The notes: generated from the sequence alone by a model not told the origin. Shown: positions 17,052 through 25,140, counted from the stretch's first letter. The stretch is DNA of 64,000 nt from DAOTXS01 sp034435055 (GCA_034435055.1 DAOTXS010000047.1:1-64000); one strand, 5' to 3'. Numbers and translations are program-made.

Positions 17052-18167
17052 TTACGATGATAACTCTGTCGCGCAGTACGCGCAGAACCGCGCGTCCTTT
17101 GGATTCTCTTTGCCGCAGGTCGGACAAATAGTTTTCGCGCGTGGCTTGGACAGTGCCGGCATCGACACTTTGGGCAATGCCGGTTTGGGCGCGCGTGCAA
17201 TCAAATCCTGCGCCACTTGCTTGCCGCGCGCCAACGCATCAGCATAAATTTCTTTCATCCCTTTGCCCGACGCTTTGTGCCCGGTTTGGTACCACCGCAG
17301 AATCGCTTCGCCAACCGCGTACGTGCCGGCGTACGCAATCGCTACTTTGGGGACGATGCCCCAGCCGGGAATCAAGCCGATCAGTTCGCGCGCAAGTTGC
17401 CGCCATAAAAATCCTGCCCCGATCACGCTCCCAAACTCCGCCATATGATCCTGCCACCTGGTCGATAATCCCAACGCAAGTCCAAGTTTGTACACCATCA
17501 ACGCTTGATTCTTCGTCAGGACGATCATATCGGTTACGTTGAAGGGAATGGTGAGCGCTGGAATAATTTCCGCAAAGCCGGTACCGATGGAATATGTTGC
17601 ATTGGCAAGCGAGGTATCGGATATTAAATTGCGCGCAATGGGCAAACGCAAAATGGGGTAATGCCGCGCAAGCGAAAGGTGACGGTCGCGCAAAATTTCC
17701 AGCACGCGCGGAATAAATTGCACCGCAAGCGAATCGGGATCGATGGCGGAACCCAATGCAATGCGCGCGTCGCACCACGCTGCCATCGATGTGCTGAGGG
17801 TGCTGACATCCTGAAGTGTATCCATCTTGTTGTAGAAAATCAGAACGTTGCGCCCGGCTTCTTTCCATGCGCGACACAAATTTGCTTCGGCAGTGAAATC
17901 GTTGCGCGTGGCATTGACCAGCAACACGATCAAATCAACTGGATCGAGTTGTTGCGCCGCTTCGAGATTCGCTTCAATCGTCGGCGTGATGATTTTTTCG
18001 CGCGCGCGTTTATCGTGACGAAGCGCGGCGATCAACGTGCTTTTGCCCACGCCGTCCGCACTGACAAACGCAAGCAACACCGGACGCTCGGCTTCTTCCG
18101 CAATCGGACGAATGTCGAGCTCTTTAAATGTGTTCCAGATGTTTCCCAGATCAGACCAACCAGCCAT
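17052..18167 (-). CDS. P-loop GTPase-like protein with DUF697-like region and zinc ribbon
   Basis: A 371-residue protein. A P-loop (SADGVGKSTLIAAL, residues about 34-47) opens a small-GTPase-like domain. The putative base-specificity motif is FYNKMDTL, an NKMD-type NKxD motif that suggests GTP. A middle region (about 185-310) contains hydrophobic, glycine-rich helices (GTGFAEIIPALTIPFNVTDM, FGSVIGAGFLWRQLARELIG) like the DUF697/YcjF membrane-association domain. The C-terminus is a zinc ribbon, CPTCGKENPKDARFCAYC. The overall plan suggests a membrane-associated GTPase of unknown role. A divergent relative of Era/dynamin-type proteins is possible. Confidence 0.75.
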   Translation of the reverse strand: MAGWSDLGNIWNTFKELDIRPIAEEAERPVLLAFVSADGVGKSTLIAALRHDKRAREKIITPTIEANLEAAQQLDPVDLIVLLVNATRNDFTAEANLCRAWKEAGRNVLIFYNKMDTLQDVSTLSTSMAAWCDARIALGSAIDPDSLAVQFIPRVLEILRDRHLSLARHYPILRLPIARNLISDTSLANATYSIGTGFAEIIPALTIPFNVTDMIVLTKNQALMVYKLGLALGLSTRWQDHMAEFGSVIGAGFLWRQLARELIGLIPGWGIVPKVAIAYAGTYAVGEAILRWYQTGHKASGKGMKEIYADALARGKQVAQDLIARAPKPALPKVSMPALSKPRAKTICPTCGKENPKDARFCAYCATELSS

Positions 18168-18204
18168 CGAAAACCTTGAGCGATGACTAAAGACCGACGA
18201 CGGA
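18168..18204. repeat. Word-repeat palindrome (GACGGA family), left part
   Basis: The short gap between the GTPase-like and peptidase genes holds a repeat built on GACCGACGACGGA, whose complementary arm (CTTCCGTCCTCCGTCTTTCG) runs into the last codons of the S9 peptidase to about 18240. Related copies occur at 33370-33405, 36785-36835, 48560-48590, 51846-51906 and 57337-57385. Confidence 0.7.
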
Positions 18205-20160
18205 TTATTTTTCGATCTTCCGTCCTCCGTCTTTCGTCAGATATTTGACAAACCAATCGACGATACGCCGGTTCATATCCAAATAATGCGCCTTCTCCGA
18301 AATCCCGTGTCCTTCACGCGGATAAACCACCATCTCCACCGGGACGCCGCGATCTTTGAGCGCGCGATAATATTCGTACCCTTGACTTACCGGAACGTAC
18401 GGGTCGGCTTCGCCGTGCAGAATCAACGTGGGCGTCGCAACGCGATGCACAAAATTCATCGGCGAAAATTTGTCGTACTTGCCACCGCGATGGTACGGAT
18501 TATCATCATTGGCGATTTCATCCCAGACCGCAAGATTGCTCGTGCCGTGAAAACTGAGCCAGTTCGTGATCGCCGCGCCGACCAACGCCGCTTTGAAGCG
18601 ATTCGTTTGCGTGAGTCCCCACGCGGTCATAAAGCCGCCGTAACTCCAACCGGCTAAACCCAATCGCTCTGCATCCGCGAGTCCTTGATCGACGAGATGA
18701 TTGATGCCGGTCAAAATATCTTGCCAATCCATTCCGCCCAAATCGCCGACATTCGATTCGGTGAACGCGGTGCCAAAGCCAACACTGCCGCGCGGGTTTG
18801 GCAAAAAGACCATAATGCCTTTTGCCGCAAGGAGTTGCGCGCGATGACCCAGCGCATAATAACGTGCGCCGAAATTGCCGGCGGGACCACCGTGAACCCA
18901 GGTTACCATCGGATAGCGTTTGCCGGGACGATAACCCACCGGCTTGATGACGTAACCTTGCATCATCTTGCCATCGACGCTGTTCCAGAAAATTTTTTCC
19001 GTCGTGCCGATTTTGAATTCGCGCGTTTGCGGATTCACTTGCGAAAGTTGTTGCCACTCCAATTTCGATTGTTTGATGCGCGCAAGCCAAACCTCCGGCG
19101 GGTTCTGCGGGTCTTCGCGCACGGCGGCAAGAAGCGTGTGCTTACGCGATAACGTAAAGCGTTGCCAGAATCTTCCCGCAAACCCAAAATCGCCGCGCCA
19201 CAATTGCCAATACGCGCCATCCAAATTCAGCACGCCGATTGCTGCGTCGCCGGTATCGTAACCCATCACGATGAAACCGTCGCCGTCGTTCGTCCAATAA
19301 AAATCGGAAACGTCGCGCGATGCACCGGCGGTGAGATTGCGCGCGTTCGATCCGTCTGCGTTCATCGTCCACAAATCGCCGGCAACGACGCCGCGATCAC
19401 TCCAGATACAAGAGAGGAACGCGAGCTGTTTTCCGTTCGGCGACCAACGCGGCAGAGCCAGTTGTTTGCCGCGTTGCGGCGTGAAAATCATTTTAGGCAC
19501 ACCGCCCTTTGCCGGCACGCGCGCAAAACGCGGACGATACCACTCGTACTCGAACGGCGCGTTGGAAACGAGCAACACAAAATCGCGATTGTCCGGCGAC
19601 CAAGCGAATTCCCAAACGTGCATATCGCCTTGTGTAACCTGACGCATTTTGCCGGACGCAACATCGACCAGCCACACGCGCGCGAATTTCGGATGTTGCT
19701 CAAACTCGATGGCATCGTCTTTTTGCTCTTTGCGTTTTTTCTCGTCGTCGGTCTCGGCATCCTCCAGCAAAAACGCAATTTGCTTGCCGTTGTGCGACCA
19801 CTGCAAATCGAGAATCGCGCCTTTGACATCGGTGAGCGCGCGCGCTTCACTACCCTCGCGCGGAATCAGAAAAATTTGCGCTTGTCCGTCTTGCAAGCGA
19901 TCGGACAAAAACGCAAGCGTCGCAGAATCGGGCGACCAACGCGGCAACGTATCGGAACGGGAGCCGGTTGTGAACACGCGCGTGTGCGAGCCATCCGCGT
20001 TTGCAAGCCAGATTTGACTCTTGGGTCGTTTCGTATCGACTTTGTAATTTTCGCTCACGACAAAAGCGATGAGCTTGCCGTCCGGCGAAATCTGCGCGTC
20101 GGAAACATTTTTGATGTCGGCGGAATCTTCGATGGTGAGGGGATGAGAGGTTTGAGGCAT
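18205..20160 (-). CDS. S9 family prolyl oligopeptidase-type serine peptidase
   Basis: An intracellular oligopeptidase of 651 residues from the ATG at 20160, chosen because AGGAT precedes it; the longer upstream frame adds 41 unrelated residues. Residues about 10-390 are a TolB/WD-like beta-propeller (repeats such as DAQISPDGKLIAFVV, PRWSPDSATLAFLSD and FAWSPDNRDFVLLVS). The C-terminal alpha/beta-hydrolase carries Ser in GWSYGGFMTAW, Asp in LILHGEADPYVP and His in YPREGHGISE. No signal peptide is seen. It should cut short peptides, probably scavenging or regulatory. The last few codons lie in a GACGGA-type word repeat, giving the odd ending TKDGGRKIEK. Confidence 0.92.
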   Translation of the reverse strand: MPQTSHPLTIEDSADIKNVSDAQISPDGKLIAFVVSENYKVDTKRPKSQIWLANADGSHTRVFTTGSRSDTLPRWSPDSATLAFLSDRLQDGQAQIFLIPREGSEARALTDVKGAILDLQWSHNGKQIAFLLEDAETDDEKKRKEQKDDAIEFEQHPKFARVWLVDVASGKMRQVTQGDMHVWEFAWSPDNRDFVLLVSNAPFEYEWYRPRFARVPAKGGVPKMIFTPQRGKQLALPRWSPNGKQLAFLSCIWSDRGVVAGDLWTMNADGSNARNLTAGASRDVSDFYWTNDGDGFIVMGYDTGDAAIGVLNLDGAYWQLWRGDFGFAGRFWQRFTLSRKHTLLAAVREDPQNPPEVWLARIKQSKLEWQQLSQVNPQTREFKIGTTEKIFWNSVDGKMMQGYVIKPVGYRPGKRYPMVTWVHGGPAGNFGARYYALGHRAQLLAAKGIMVFLPNPRGSVGFGTAFTESNVGDLGGMDWQDILTGINHLVDQGLADAERLGLAGWSYGGFMTAWGLTQTNRFKAALVGAAITNWLSFHGTSNLAVWDEIANDDNPYHRGGKYDKFSPMNFVHRVATPTLILHGEADPYVPVSQGYEYYRALKDRGVPVEMVVYPREGHGISEKAHYLDMNRRIVDWFVKYLTKDGGRKIEK

Positions 20161-20199
20161 AAATCCTGCTTCTTTGCAAAAGGATGCTTGAGTGAACCG

Positions 20200-20227
20200 A
20201 TTATAGTGCAGAATGAATTGAAAGCAA
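20200..20227 (-). promoter_or_regulatory. Promoter of the S9 peptidase gene
   Basis: On the minus strand, TTGCTT (20222-20227) and a perfect TATAAT (20200-20205) are separated by 16 bp, about 40 nt upstream of the ATG at 20160. This leaves a normal leader with an AGGAT ribosome site. Confidence 0.6.
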
Positions 20228-20317
20228 AATGCGCCGGTTGAGGGCGCAAAGAACCGCGACACGCGGTCATTACCACGCGTCACGACAACGCAATCGATTC
20301 GACATTATGGCTGAAAA

Positions 20318-20414
20318 AATAATCCACAGATTACACAGATTTCGCAAAAATAATCTGTGCAACACTTGCCCTGGTGGGAATGCCAAGGTCAGAGTCTGCG
20401 AAATCCGTGGATTT
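20318..20414. repeat. Interrupted word-repeat palindrome (ATCCACAGATT family)
   Basis: The outer arms ATCCACAGATTACACAG...TTTCGC and GCGAAATCCGTGGATTTTA are complementary. They enclose a separate string CTTGCCCTGGTGGGAATGCC...GGTCAGAG with its own short complementary ends. It occupies most of the gap between the dodecin and S9 genes, and nothing else is visible there. A half-copy is at 1586-1620. Confidence 0.7.
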
Positions 20415-20447
20415 TAGTTTCGGATAACGTCAATTGCCAGCAAGTGG

Positions 20448-20663
20448 TTATTCTTTGCCTTCGTACTTGAACGAGACTTTGATCTTGGCGCGATACGCCA
20501 GGACTTTGCCTTCTTCCAGTTGCATATCCAACTGGATAATTTCCGCGACCCGGAGATCGCGCAAAGTTTTTGACGCGCGCGCCACCGCCGCCGCCGCCGC
20601 TTTCTCCCACGACTCGGTGCTTGTGCCGACCAACTCAATGACTTTGTAAACACTCTCTGCCAT
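20448..20663 (-). CDS. Dodecin
   Basis: A 71-residue dodecin, a dodecameric flavin-binding/buffering protein of the cytosol. It shows the family pattern: VYKVIELVGTSTESWEKAAA with the isoalloxazine-stacking Trp, AVARASKTLRDLRVAEI, and the final strand LAYRAKIKVSFKYE. The start at 20663 has an ideal GGAGGAGG ribosome site, so longer upstream readings are rejected. It is a single-gene unit between the DUF3159 gene and the S9 peptidase gene. Confidence 0.95.
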   Translation of the reverse strand: MAESVYKVIELVGTSTESWEKAAAAAVARASKTLRDLRVAEIIQLDMQLEEGKVLAYRAKIKVSFKYEGKE

Positions 20664-20733
20664 TCTGCCTCCTCCGATTCGCAAGTTCTCGTACCCCAGT
20701 ATAAAACAATCACCCCGGCAAGTCAACGTTTTT

Positions 20734-21426
20734 TCAAAAGCCGCGCCGCTGGCCGGTCCACGGTGGCGGCACGCCGCGATCAAATTCTTCGACACTGGGA
20801 CCGCGCAAGTTTTGCAAACGCCACACGCCGTACAAATAACTGACGGCAAGCAACACGATCATCGCGGGCGCACCCAAAACAAAATTCGCCAAAGACAAGA
20901 GCGCCGGCGTGCGCGCAAAAATATCGTACTCGAACGCCAACCGAATCGCGAAGAAAATCGCCCAACCGATGGTAACCTCGGTGTATGCCGGGCGCACTTG
21001 CGGATGCCAATACCATTGCAATGTCCAGCCGCGCGCAAGAAAACTTGTCCACGCGACCATCGGTTTTCCCACGATGACACTCACCACCGCGACGACGACC
21101 GTCAAAAGCCCGGTGATCAGCGCCGGCAAAAAGAATCCTTGATCGCCGCCGAAGAACCACGCAAACACAACCGCAATGCCAACGCCCGCCGCGCCACCCA
21201 GCGCGTAAGCAATCGATTGACGCCGGCTCAAACGAATCAATGTGGTCAGCCCGGCGATGATAATCGCGCCGATAATCGCGTACCGCAAACCGAGGAACGC
21301 ATCGACGATGAAAAAGACGAGCGGCGGAATCACGCTATCGAGCAGATTGTTGCGCCCGGCAACGACGAGTTGAAATTCTTCGACGAGTTCGCGCAAGCGA
21401 TTGAGGATGGAGACAAAGATATTCAT
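20734..21426 (-). CDS. DUF3159 polytopic membrane protein
   Basis: A 230-residue membrane protein with about six helices (PPLVFFIVDAFLGLRYAIIG, ALGGAAGVGIAVVFAWFFG, LITGLLTVVVAVVSVIVGK, IGWAIFFAIRLAFEYD, LLSLANFVLGAPAMIVLL). The layout and the PLVFFIVDAFLGLRYAI opening match DUF3159, distantly like intracellular septation protein A; function unknown. The ATG at 21426 is chosen over the upstream TTG because a TTGACG/TATACT promoter ends 6 nt before it. The transcript is therefore probably leaderless. It is divergent from the tyrosine recombinase-like gene. Confidence 0.82.
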   Translation of the reverse strand: MNIFVSILNRLRELVEEFQLVVAGRNNLLDSVIPPLVFFIVDAFLGLRYAIIGAIIIAGLTTLIRLSRRQSIAYALGGAAGVGIAVVFAWFFGGDQGFFLPALITGLLTVVVAVVSVIVGKPMVAWTSFLARGWTLQWYWHPQVRPAYTEVTIGWAIFFAIRLAFEYDIFARTPALLSLANFVLGAPAMIVLLAVSYLYGVWRLQNLRGPSVEEFDRGVPPPWTGQRRGF

Positions 21427-21432
21427 AGCCCA

Positions 21433-21461
21433 AGTATAAACGGACAAACTCTGTTCGTCAA
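21433..21461 (-). promoter_or_regulatory. Promoter for leaderless DUF3159 gene
   Basis: Minus strand: TTGACG (21456-21461), 17-bp spacer, TATACT (21433-21438), then 6 nt to the ATG at 21426. There is no room for a ribosome site. The -35 box lies only 5 bp from the -35 box of the divergent plus-strand promoter. Confidence 0.7.
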
Positions 21462-21466
21462 CAACC

Positions 21467-21495
21467 TTGATACTCCACGACGACTGTGGTAGAAT
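21467..21495 (+). promoter_or_regulatory. Promoter for leaderless recombinase-like gene
   Basis: TTGATA (21467-21472), 17-bp spacer, TAGAAT (21490-21495), then 7 nt to the ATG at 21503. The other in-frame ATG (21494) lies inside the -10 box and can hardly be the start. This supports a leaderless mRNA beginning at or next to 21503. Confidence 0.7.
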
Positions 21496-21502
21496 GGAAC
21501 CG

Positions 21503-22477
21503 ATGCAAAACGAACAACTGCCACTCTTTCCACCGTCCGGCGCAAAACCGAAATCGTCGGCGGCGCCATCTTCCCCACCTGCGCCGATTGCCGAGAATGT
21601 ACCGCTTCACGCCGGCTCGTCGCTCGCTGCCGCGATCACCGCGTACCACGAACAAATGAAACGACAAGGTCTCTCGCCGTACACGATTCAAGCATTCGGC
21701 GGCGATTTGAACTTGTTCCGCAAATACATCGGCGATAACGTCCCGCTTAATCAAATTACTATCGAAGCGGTCAAAAAATTTCTCAACTGGCTTCGCTACG
21801 AACGTGGCGTGCCGTGCCAGCCCAAATCGTACGAACGCCGCTTGACCACGCTCAAAGTTTTTTTCGCGTGGCTCAAGCAAACACAAATCATCGCTGACGA
21901 TCCCGCCGCGCCGGTCGCGCACATTCCAGTCACCAGTCCGCTCCCCGCAATTCTGTACGACGATCAAATTGCCAAACTGCTCGACGCCGCGCGGCACATG
22001 TTGAATGCCGACAAAAGCGACGCGCGTCCACTTTTGCTCGTCACTCTGTTGTTATCGACCGGCATCAAAAAGAGTGAGACGATGGCGATTCGCTTGAGCG
22101 ATCTGGACACGGCGGATCCACAACGCGCCGCGCTCTTGGTGCGCTACGCCGATGCCAAGAAACGCCACAAGGAACGCAAACTCAAACTGTCGCCGGAATT
22201 TGCGACGACACTCCCGCGCTACCTTGAGCAGTACCATCCCAAGGAGCACCTCTTTGAATGCACCGCGCGCAACTTGGAATACATCCTAGCCGATCTGGCA
22301 AAGATGACCGGCTTGGGCGACACGGTTTCGTTTGAAAGTTTGCGCTGGACGTGCGCGGTGCAAGATTACAAGAACGGAATGTCGGAAGACCACATTCGCT
22401 TGAAACTAGGACTCTCGACGATCACGTGGGAAGAAGCCGGCGAACGCTTGCGCACACTGGCGGGCAAGGCGTTGTAA
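21503..22477 (+). CDS. Degenerate tyrosine recombinase-like protein
   Basis: A 324-residue protein with the two-domain plan of XerC/D-like recombinases. A proline-rich N-terminus precedes a SAM-like core-binding domain (about 40-130, LSPYTIQAFGGDLNLFRKYI) and a catalytic-fold domain (about 150-324). The catalytic set is largely replaced: the first Arg is Lys189 (STGIKKSE), the HxxR His is Glu278 (FESLRW), the LGH His is Leu304 (KLGLST), and Gly313 sits where the nucleophilic Tyr belongs. Only Arg281 and a basic beta-hairpin (RHKERKLKL) remain. It should bind DNA but not recombine it. The frame is intact, suggesting domestication rather than decay. Confidence 0.85.
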   Translation: MQNEQLPLFPPSGAKPKSSAAPSSPPAPIAENVPLHAGSSLAAAITAYHEQMKRQGLSPYTIQAFGGDLNLFRKYIGDNVPLNQITIEAVKKFLNWLRYERGVPCQPKSYERRLTTLKVFFAWLKQTQIIADDPAAPVAHIPVTSPLPAILYDDQIAKLLDAARHMLNADKSDARPLLLVTLLLSTGIKKSETMAIRLSDLDTADPQRAALLVRYADAKKRHKERKLKLSPEFATTLPRYLEQYHPKEHLFECTARNLEYILADLAKMTGLGDTVSFESLRWTCAVQDYKNGMSEDHIRLKLGLSTITWEEAGERLRTLAGKAL

Positions 22478-22516
22478 ATGACGGCATCTGATCAAATCGG
22501 ACGCCTATTGCGCACA

Positions 22517-22571
22517 AAACCCGCTCCGCGGGTTTATGCTAGCCCAATAGCCGTCGGTTTTTAACCGATGG
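22517..22571. repeat. Two adjacent extragenic hairpins
   Basis: 22517-22535 is an 8-bp perfect stem, AAACCCGC/GCGGGTTT, around TCC. 22551-22571 pairs CCGTCGGTT with AACCGATGG around TTT. They follow the recombinase-like gene by 40 nt and may terminate it. Both look like members of dispersed palindrome families rather than gene-specific terminators. Confidence 0.6.
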
Positions 22572-22616
22572 CATCCACAACCGACGATTAACTGTAGCAC
22601 TACCAAGGATGGGACT

Positions 22617-22736
22617 ATGGGACTGAAATGCGACTCCTCGACTCACGAGCTTCTTGAGATAGAACCAACCACAGATGAGAATTTTCATTTTTGCGACGAA
22701 CATGCTGAACGATGGATGAACGAGCCCAATAATTGA
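22617..22736 (+). CDS. Candidate 39-aa Cys/His-rich protein
   Basis: The ATG at 22617 is preceded by AAGGA (about 6 nt spacer) and opens a 39-codon frame ending 6 nt before the DUF2419 gene. The peptide begins MGLKCDSSTHELLE and ends NFHFCDEHAERWMNEPNN. Cys5, His10, Cys26 and His29 could bind one zinc ion. It would be translated together with the queuosine-salvage genes. I know no such accessory protein. The alternative is a chance frame, and length alone cannot decide. Confidence 0.4.
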   Translation: MGLKCDSSTHELLEIEPTTDENFHFCDEHAERWMNEPNN

Positions 22737-22742
22737 ATCATC

Positions 22743-23738
22743 ATGATCCCCTCCCAAATCTCCGCCATCCTCTCCACCCGCCCCGATCCGCTCGACGTGC
22801 TCAAGACGACCGCGCACGTCGTTGGACACGCGCGCGAAGTACACATCGACCACGATGCGATTGAACGCGCGGCGGACACACTCGCCGAAAAACAGCTTGA
22901 GCCGCCGGCGTGGAATTACGATTGGCATTTTTACGATGGCACGCCGCGCACCGTCAATTATCTTTTCCTCCTCGACGCGCTCACCTTTTGTTTTTGGGGC
23001 AACCCCAAGTGGAGAATTGAATACAATGGCAAAACGCTCGACGGCTATTGGGCGCTCGCGGCATCGCTCAAGCGCGCGGCGGAATTCAACGCCGATTTTC
23101 TGAACGCAGATTTTCTCGCGCGCATCACGCCGCAACAACTCGCCGATGCTTTACGCGGCGACGGCGAAATTCCCCTGTTCGCCGACCGCTGGCGCAACGC
23201 GCGCGAACTTGGCACGGTGCTTAAAAACTTACGGGAAGGCGAGCCAGCGCGATTGGTGGAATGCGCAGAACGCGATGCGGCACGCCTCGCGCAAATGATC
23301 GCCGAAAATTTTTCATCGTTCAACGACATTGCGGTGTACGATAATCGTGCGGTGCACTTTTTCAAGCGTGCGCAAATTCTCGTCGCCGATTTGTGGGGCG
23401 CGTTTGCCGGCAAAGACTGGGGCGAATTTGACAACATCGATGAATTGACGGCGTTCGCCGATTACAAACTCCCACAGATTTTGCGCGCGTGGGGAATTTT
23501 GAACTATGCGCCGTCGCTCGCCGAAAAAGTTGACGCACAAATCGAACTTGCCAAAGACAGCCCGGCGGAAATCGAAATTCGCGCGGCGATGCTATGGGCA
23601 GTCGAATTTCTGCGCGCGGCGTTGGCGCGGCGCGGACGCAAATTGCAAAGCACTAGAGTCGATTGGATTTTGTGGGACGCGAGCCAGTCGTTTGAAGGAA
23701 TGAAACCGTATCACCGAGTTAGAACGATTTATTACTGA
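22743..23738 (+). CDS. DUF2419 queuosine 5'-phosphate N-glycosylase (QNG1-type)
   Basis: A 331-residue member of the DUF2419 / queuosine-salvage family, whose characterised members release queuine from queuosine 5'-monophosphate; a Sphaerobacter (Chloroflexota) member has been studied. Family landmarks seen are NYDWHFYDGTPRTVNYLFLLDALTFCFWG near residues 57-90, the FNADFLNADFLARIT segment, and LPQILRAWGILNY. The pairing with tgt 134 bp downstream fits a short pathway: free queuine made here is inserted directly into tRNA. No queuine or preQ1 synthesis gene is in the window. The start has no strong ribosome site. Confidence 0.9.
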   Translation: MIPSQISAILSTRPDPLDVLKTTAHVVGHAREVHIDHDAIERAADTLAEKQLEPPAWNYDWHFYDGTPRTVNYLFLLDALTFCFWGNPKWRIEYNGKTLDGYWALAASLKRAAEFNADFLNADFLARITPQQLADALRGDGEIPLFADRWRNARELGTVLKNLREGEPARLVECAERDAARLAQMIAENFSSFNDIAVYDNRAVHFFKRAQILVADLWGAFAGKDWGEFDNIDELTAFADYKLPQILRAWGILNYAPSLAEKVDAQIELAKDSPAEIEIRAAMLWAVEFLRAALARRGRKLQSTRVDWILWDASQSFEGMKPYHRVRTIYY

Positions 23739-23739
23739 G

Positions 23740-23872
23740 TGGGAGAATCGGAGACAAGGAGAGTGGGAGATGGATCCTGAACAATGGACAATCAAACCGA
23801 GTGGGAGATAGGTAGAGAATGAGAGGGGGAGAAAATCTCCCGCTCTCCCATTCTCCCCCCTCTGATAAAAAG
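23740..23872. repeat. Word-repeat palindrome (GGGAGA family)
   Basis: Purine-rich words (GAGTGGGAGAATCGGAGA, GTGGGAGATAGG, GAGAGGGGGAGAAAATC) are followed by the complementary pyrimidine arm (CTCCCGCTCTCCCATTCTCC). It fills the whole gap between the DUF2419 and tgt genes and reaches the tgt start. A long stem is possible on either strand. Confidence 0.7.
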
Positions 23873-25087
23873 ATGACTCTCAATTTTGAAATCAAAGCAC
23901 ACAGTTCAGCCACCCGCGCTCGCACCGGCATTCTCCACACCGCGCACGGCGACATCGAAACGCCCAACTTTATGGCGGTCGCCACGCAAGCCGCCGTCAA
24001 AGCCATCACGCCGGATGATCTCGAACACATTGGCGTGCAGTTGCTGATTGCAAACACGTACCATCTCGTCTTGCGACCGGGCGCGGAGCAAATCGCGGAA
24101 CTGGGCGGTTTGCATTCGTTTATGAATTGGCAACACCCGTTGATGACCGACAGCGGCGGGTTTCAAGTTTTCTCGCTCGGTGCCGCGATCCGCGATGGCG
24201 TGGGGAAGATCGCAGACATCTTTCCCGAAGAATCACCTAATCACCCAATCACCCAATCGCCCAAAGGCACACCGCTTTGTAAGATAGATGACGACGGAGT
24301 TACCTTTCGCTCACATCTCGATGGAAAAATTCTCCGGCTCGATCCAGAAATTTCCATTCGCACGCAACATCACCTCGGAGCAGATTTCATCGTCGCGTTC
24401 GATGAATGCACCTCGCCGCTCGATACGTACGAGTACACCCGCACCGCGCTCGCGCGCACACATCGCTGGGCAGAACGATGCTTGGAACAACATCGCAAAA
24501 CAAAACGCGACTATCAATCGTTGTGGGGCATTGTGCAAGGCGGCGCGTACCGCGATCTGCGCGAGGAATCGGCGCGCGTGATTGGCGGCTTGCCGTTCGA
24601 TGGTTTATGCATTGGCGGCTCGCTGGGCAAATCGAAAAAAGAAATGCACGCGATTTTGGAGTGGGCGATTCCGCTATTGCCGGCGAATAAACCACGGCAC
24701 TTGCTCGGCATCGGCGAATTGCAAGACATCGTCGAAGGTGTCGCGCGCGGCATCGATCTGTTCGATTGCGCGTCGCCGACACGCTGGGCGCGGAACGGCG
24801 CATTGATCGTATCAAAGGAAATCGCCGAGAATCCGGAACAACGCCTCAACATTTCGAATGCGCGTTACGCGATGGACAAATCGCCAATCGATCCGAACTG
24901 TGATTGCCACACGTGCCAGAATTTTTCACGCGCTTATTTACATCACCTTCATCGCGCCAAGGAATTGAACTATTATCGTTTGGCGACGATTCACAACTTG
25001 CGAATGATGATGCGGTTTATGCAAGCGGTGCGCGCGGCGATTCGCGCCGGAAAATTTCCGGGCATTGACGCGGCGCGGGAGCAGTAG
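23873..25087 (+). CDS. tgt: tRNA-guanine (queuine) transglycosylase
   Basis: Exchanges the anticodon guanine-34 of GUN tRNAs for a 7-deazaguanine base. 404 residues. Key residues seen: Asp93 in LMTDSGGFQVF, Asp177/Cys179 in FDECTS, nucleophile Asp295 in GIDLFDCASPTR, and zinc ligands Cys343, Cys345, Cys348 and His374. The base-pocket loop reads IGGSLGKSK instead of the preQ1-type IGGLAVGE, one residue shorter and lacking the Glu. With the DUF2419 neighbour this suggests queuine rather than preQ1 as substrate. Residues about 105-135 (ESPNHPITQSPKGTP) are an in-frame insertion encoded by a CACCCAATC word repeat, not normal for the family. Confidence 0.92.
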   Translation: MTLNFEIKAHSSATRARTGILHTAHGDIETPNFMAVATQAAVKAITPDDLEHIGVQLLIANTYHLVLRPGAEQIAELGGLHSFMNWQHPLMTDSGGFQVFSLGAAIRDGVGKIADIFPEESPNHPITQSPKGTPLCKIDDDGVTFRSHLDGKILRLDPEISIRTQHHLGADFIVAFDECTSPLDTYEYTRTALARTHRWAERCLEQHRKTKRDYQSLWGIVQGGAYRDLREESARVIGGLPFDGLCIGGSLGKSKKEMHAILEWAIPLLPANKPRHLLGIGELQDIVEGVARGIDLFDCASPTRWARNGALIVSKEIAENPEQRLNISNARYAMDKSPIDPNCDCHTCQNFSRAYLHHLHRAKELNYYRLATIHNLRMMMRFMQAVRAAIRAGKFPGIDAAREQ

Positions 25088-25140
25088 TAAACTTGTGATA
25101 TCGGATCAGACAGTGACCCATGCTGAAGGAGGCAGGTCAG

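Noticed and set aside
19162..20241. Long open frame (359 codons) antisense to the S9 peptidase gene
   Set aside because: It lies wholly opposite a gene with clear catalytic motifs, has no ribosome site, and its product is low-complexity Arg/His-rich, typical of a frame shadow.
21503..22477. Integron integrase for the attC-like sites at 27.8-28.5 kb
   Set aside because: The recombinase-like protein lacks the catalytic Tyr and other residues and the IntI-specific insert, so it cannot mobilise cassettes.
22478..22564. 28-codon frame straight after the recombinase-like gene
   Set aside because: It is made almost entirely of the two hairpins at 22517-22571 and has no ribosome site.
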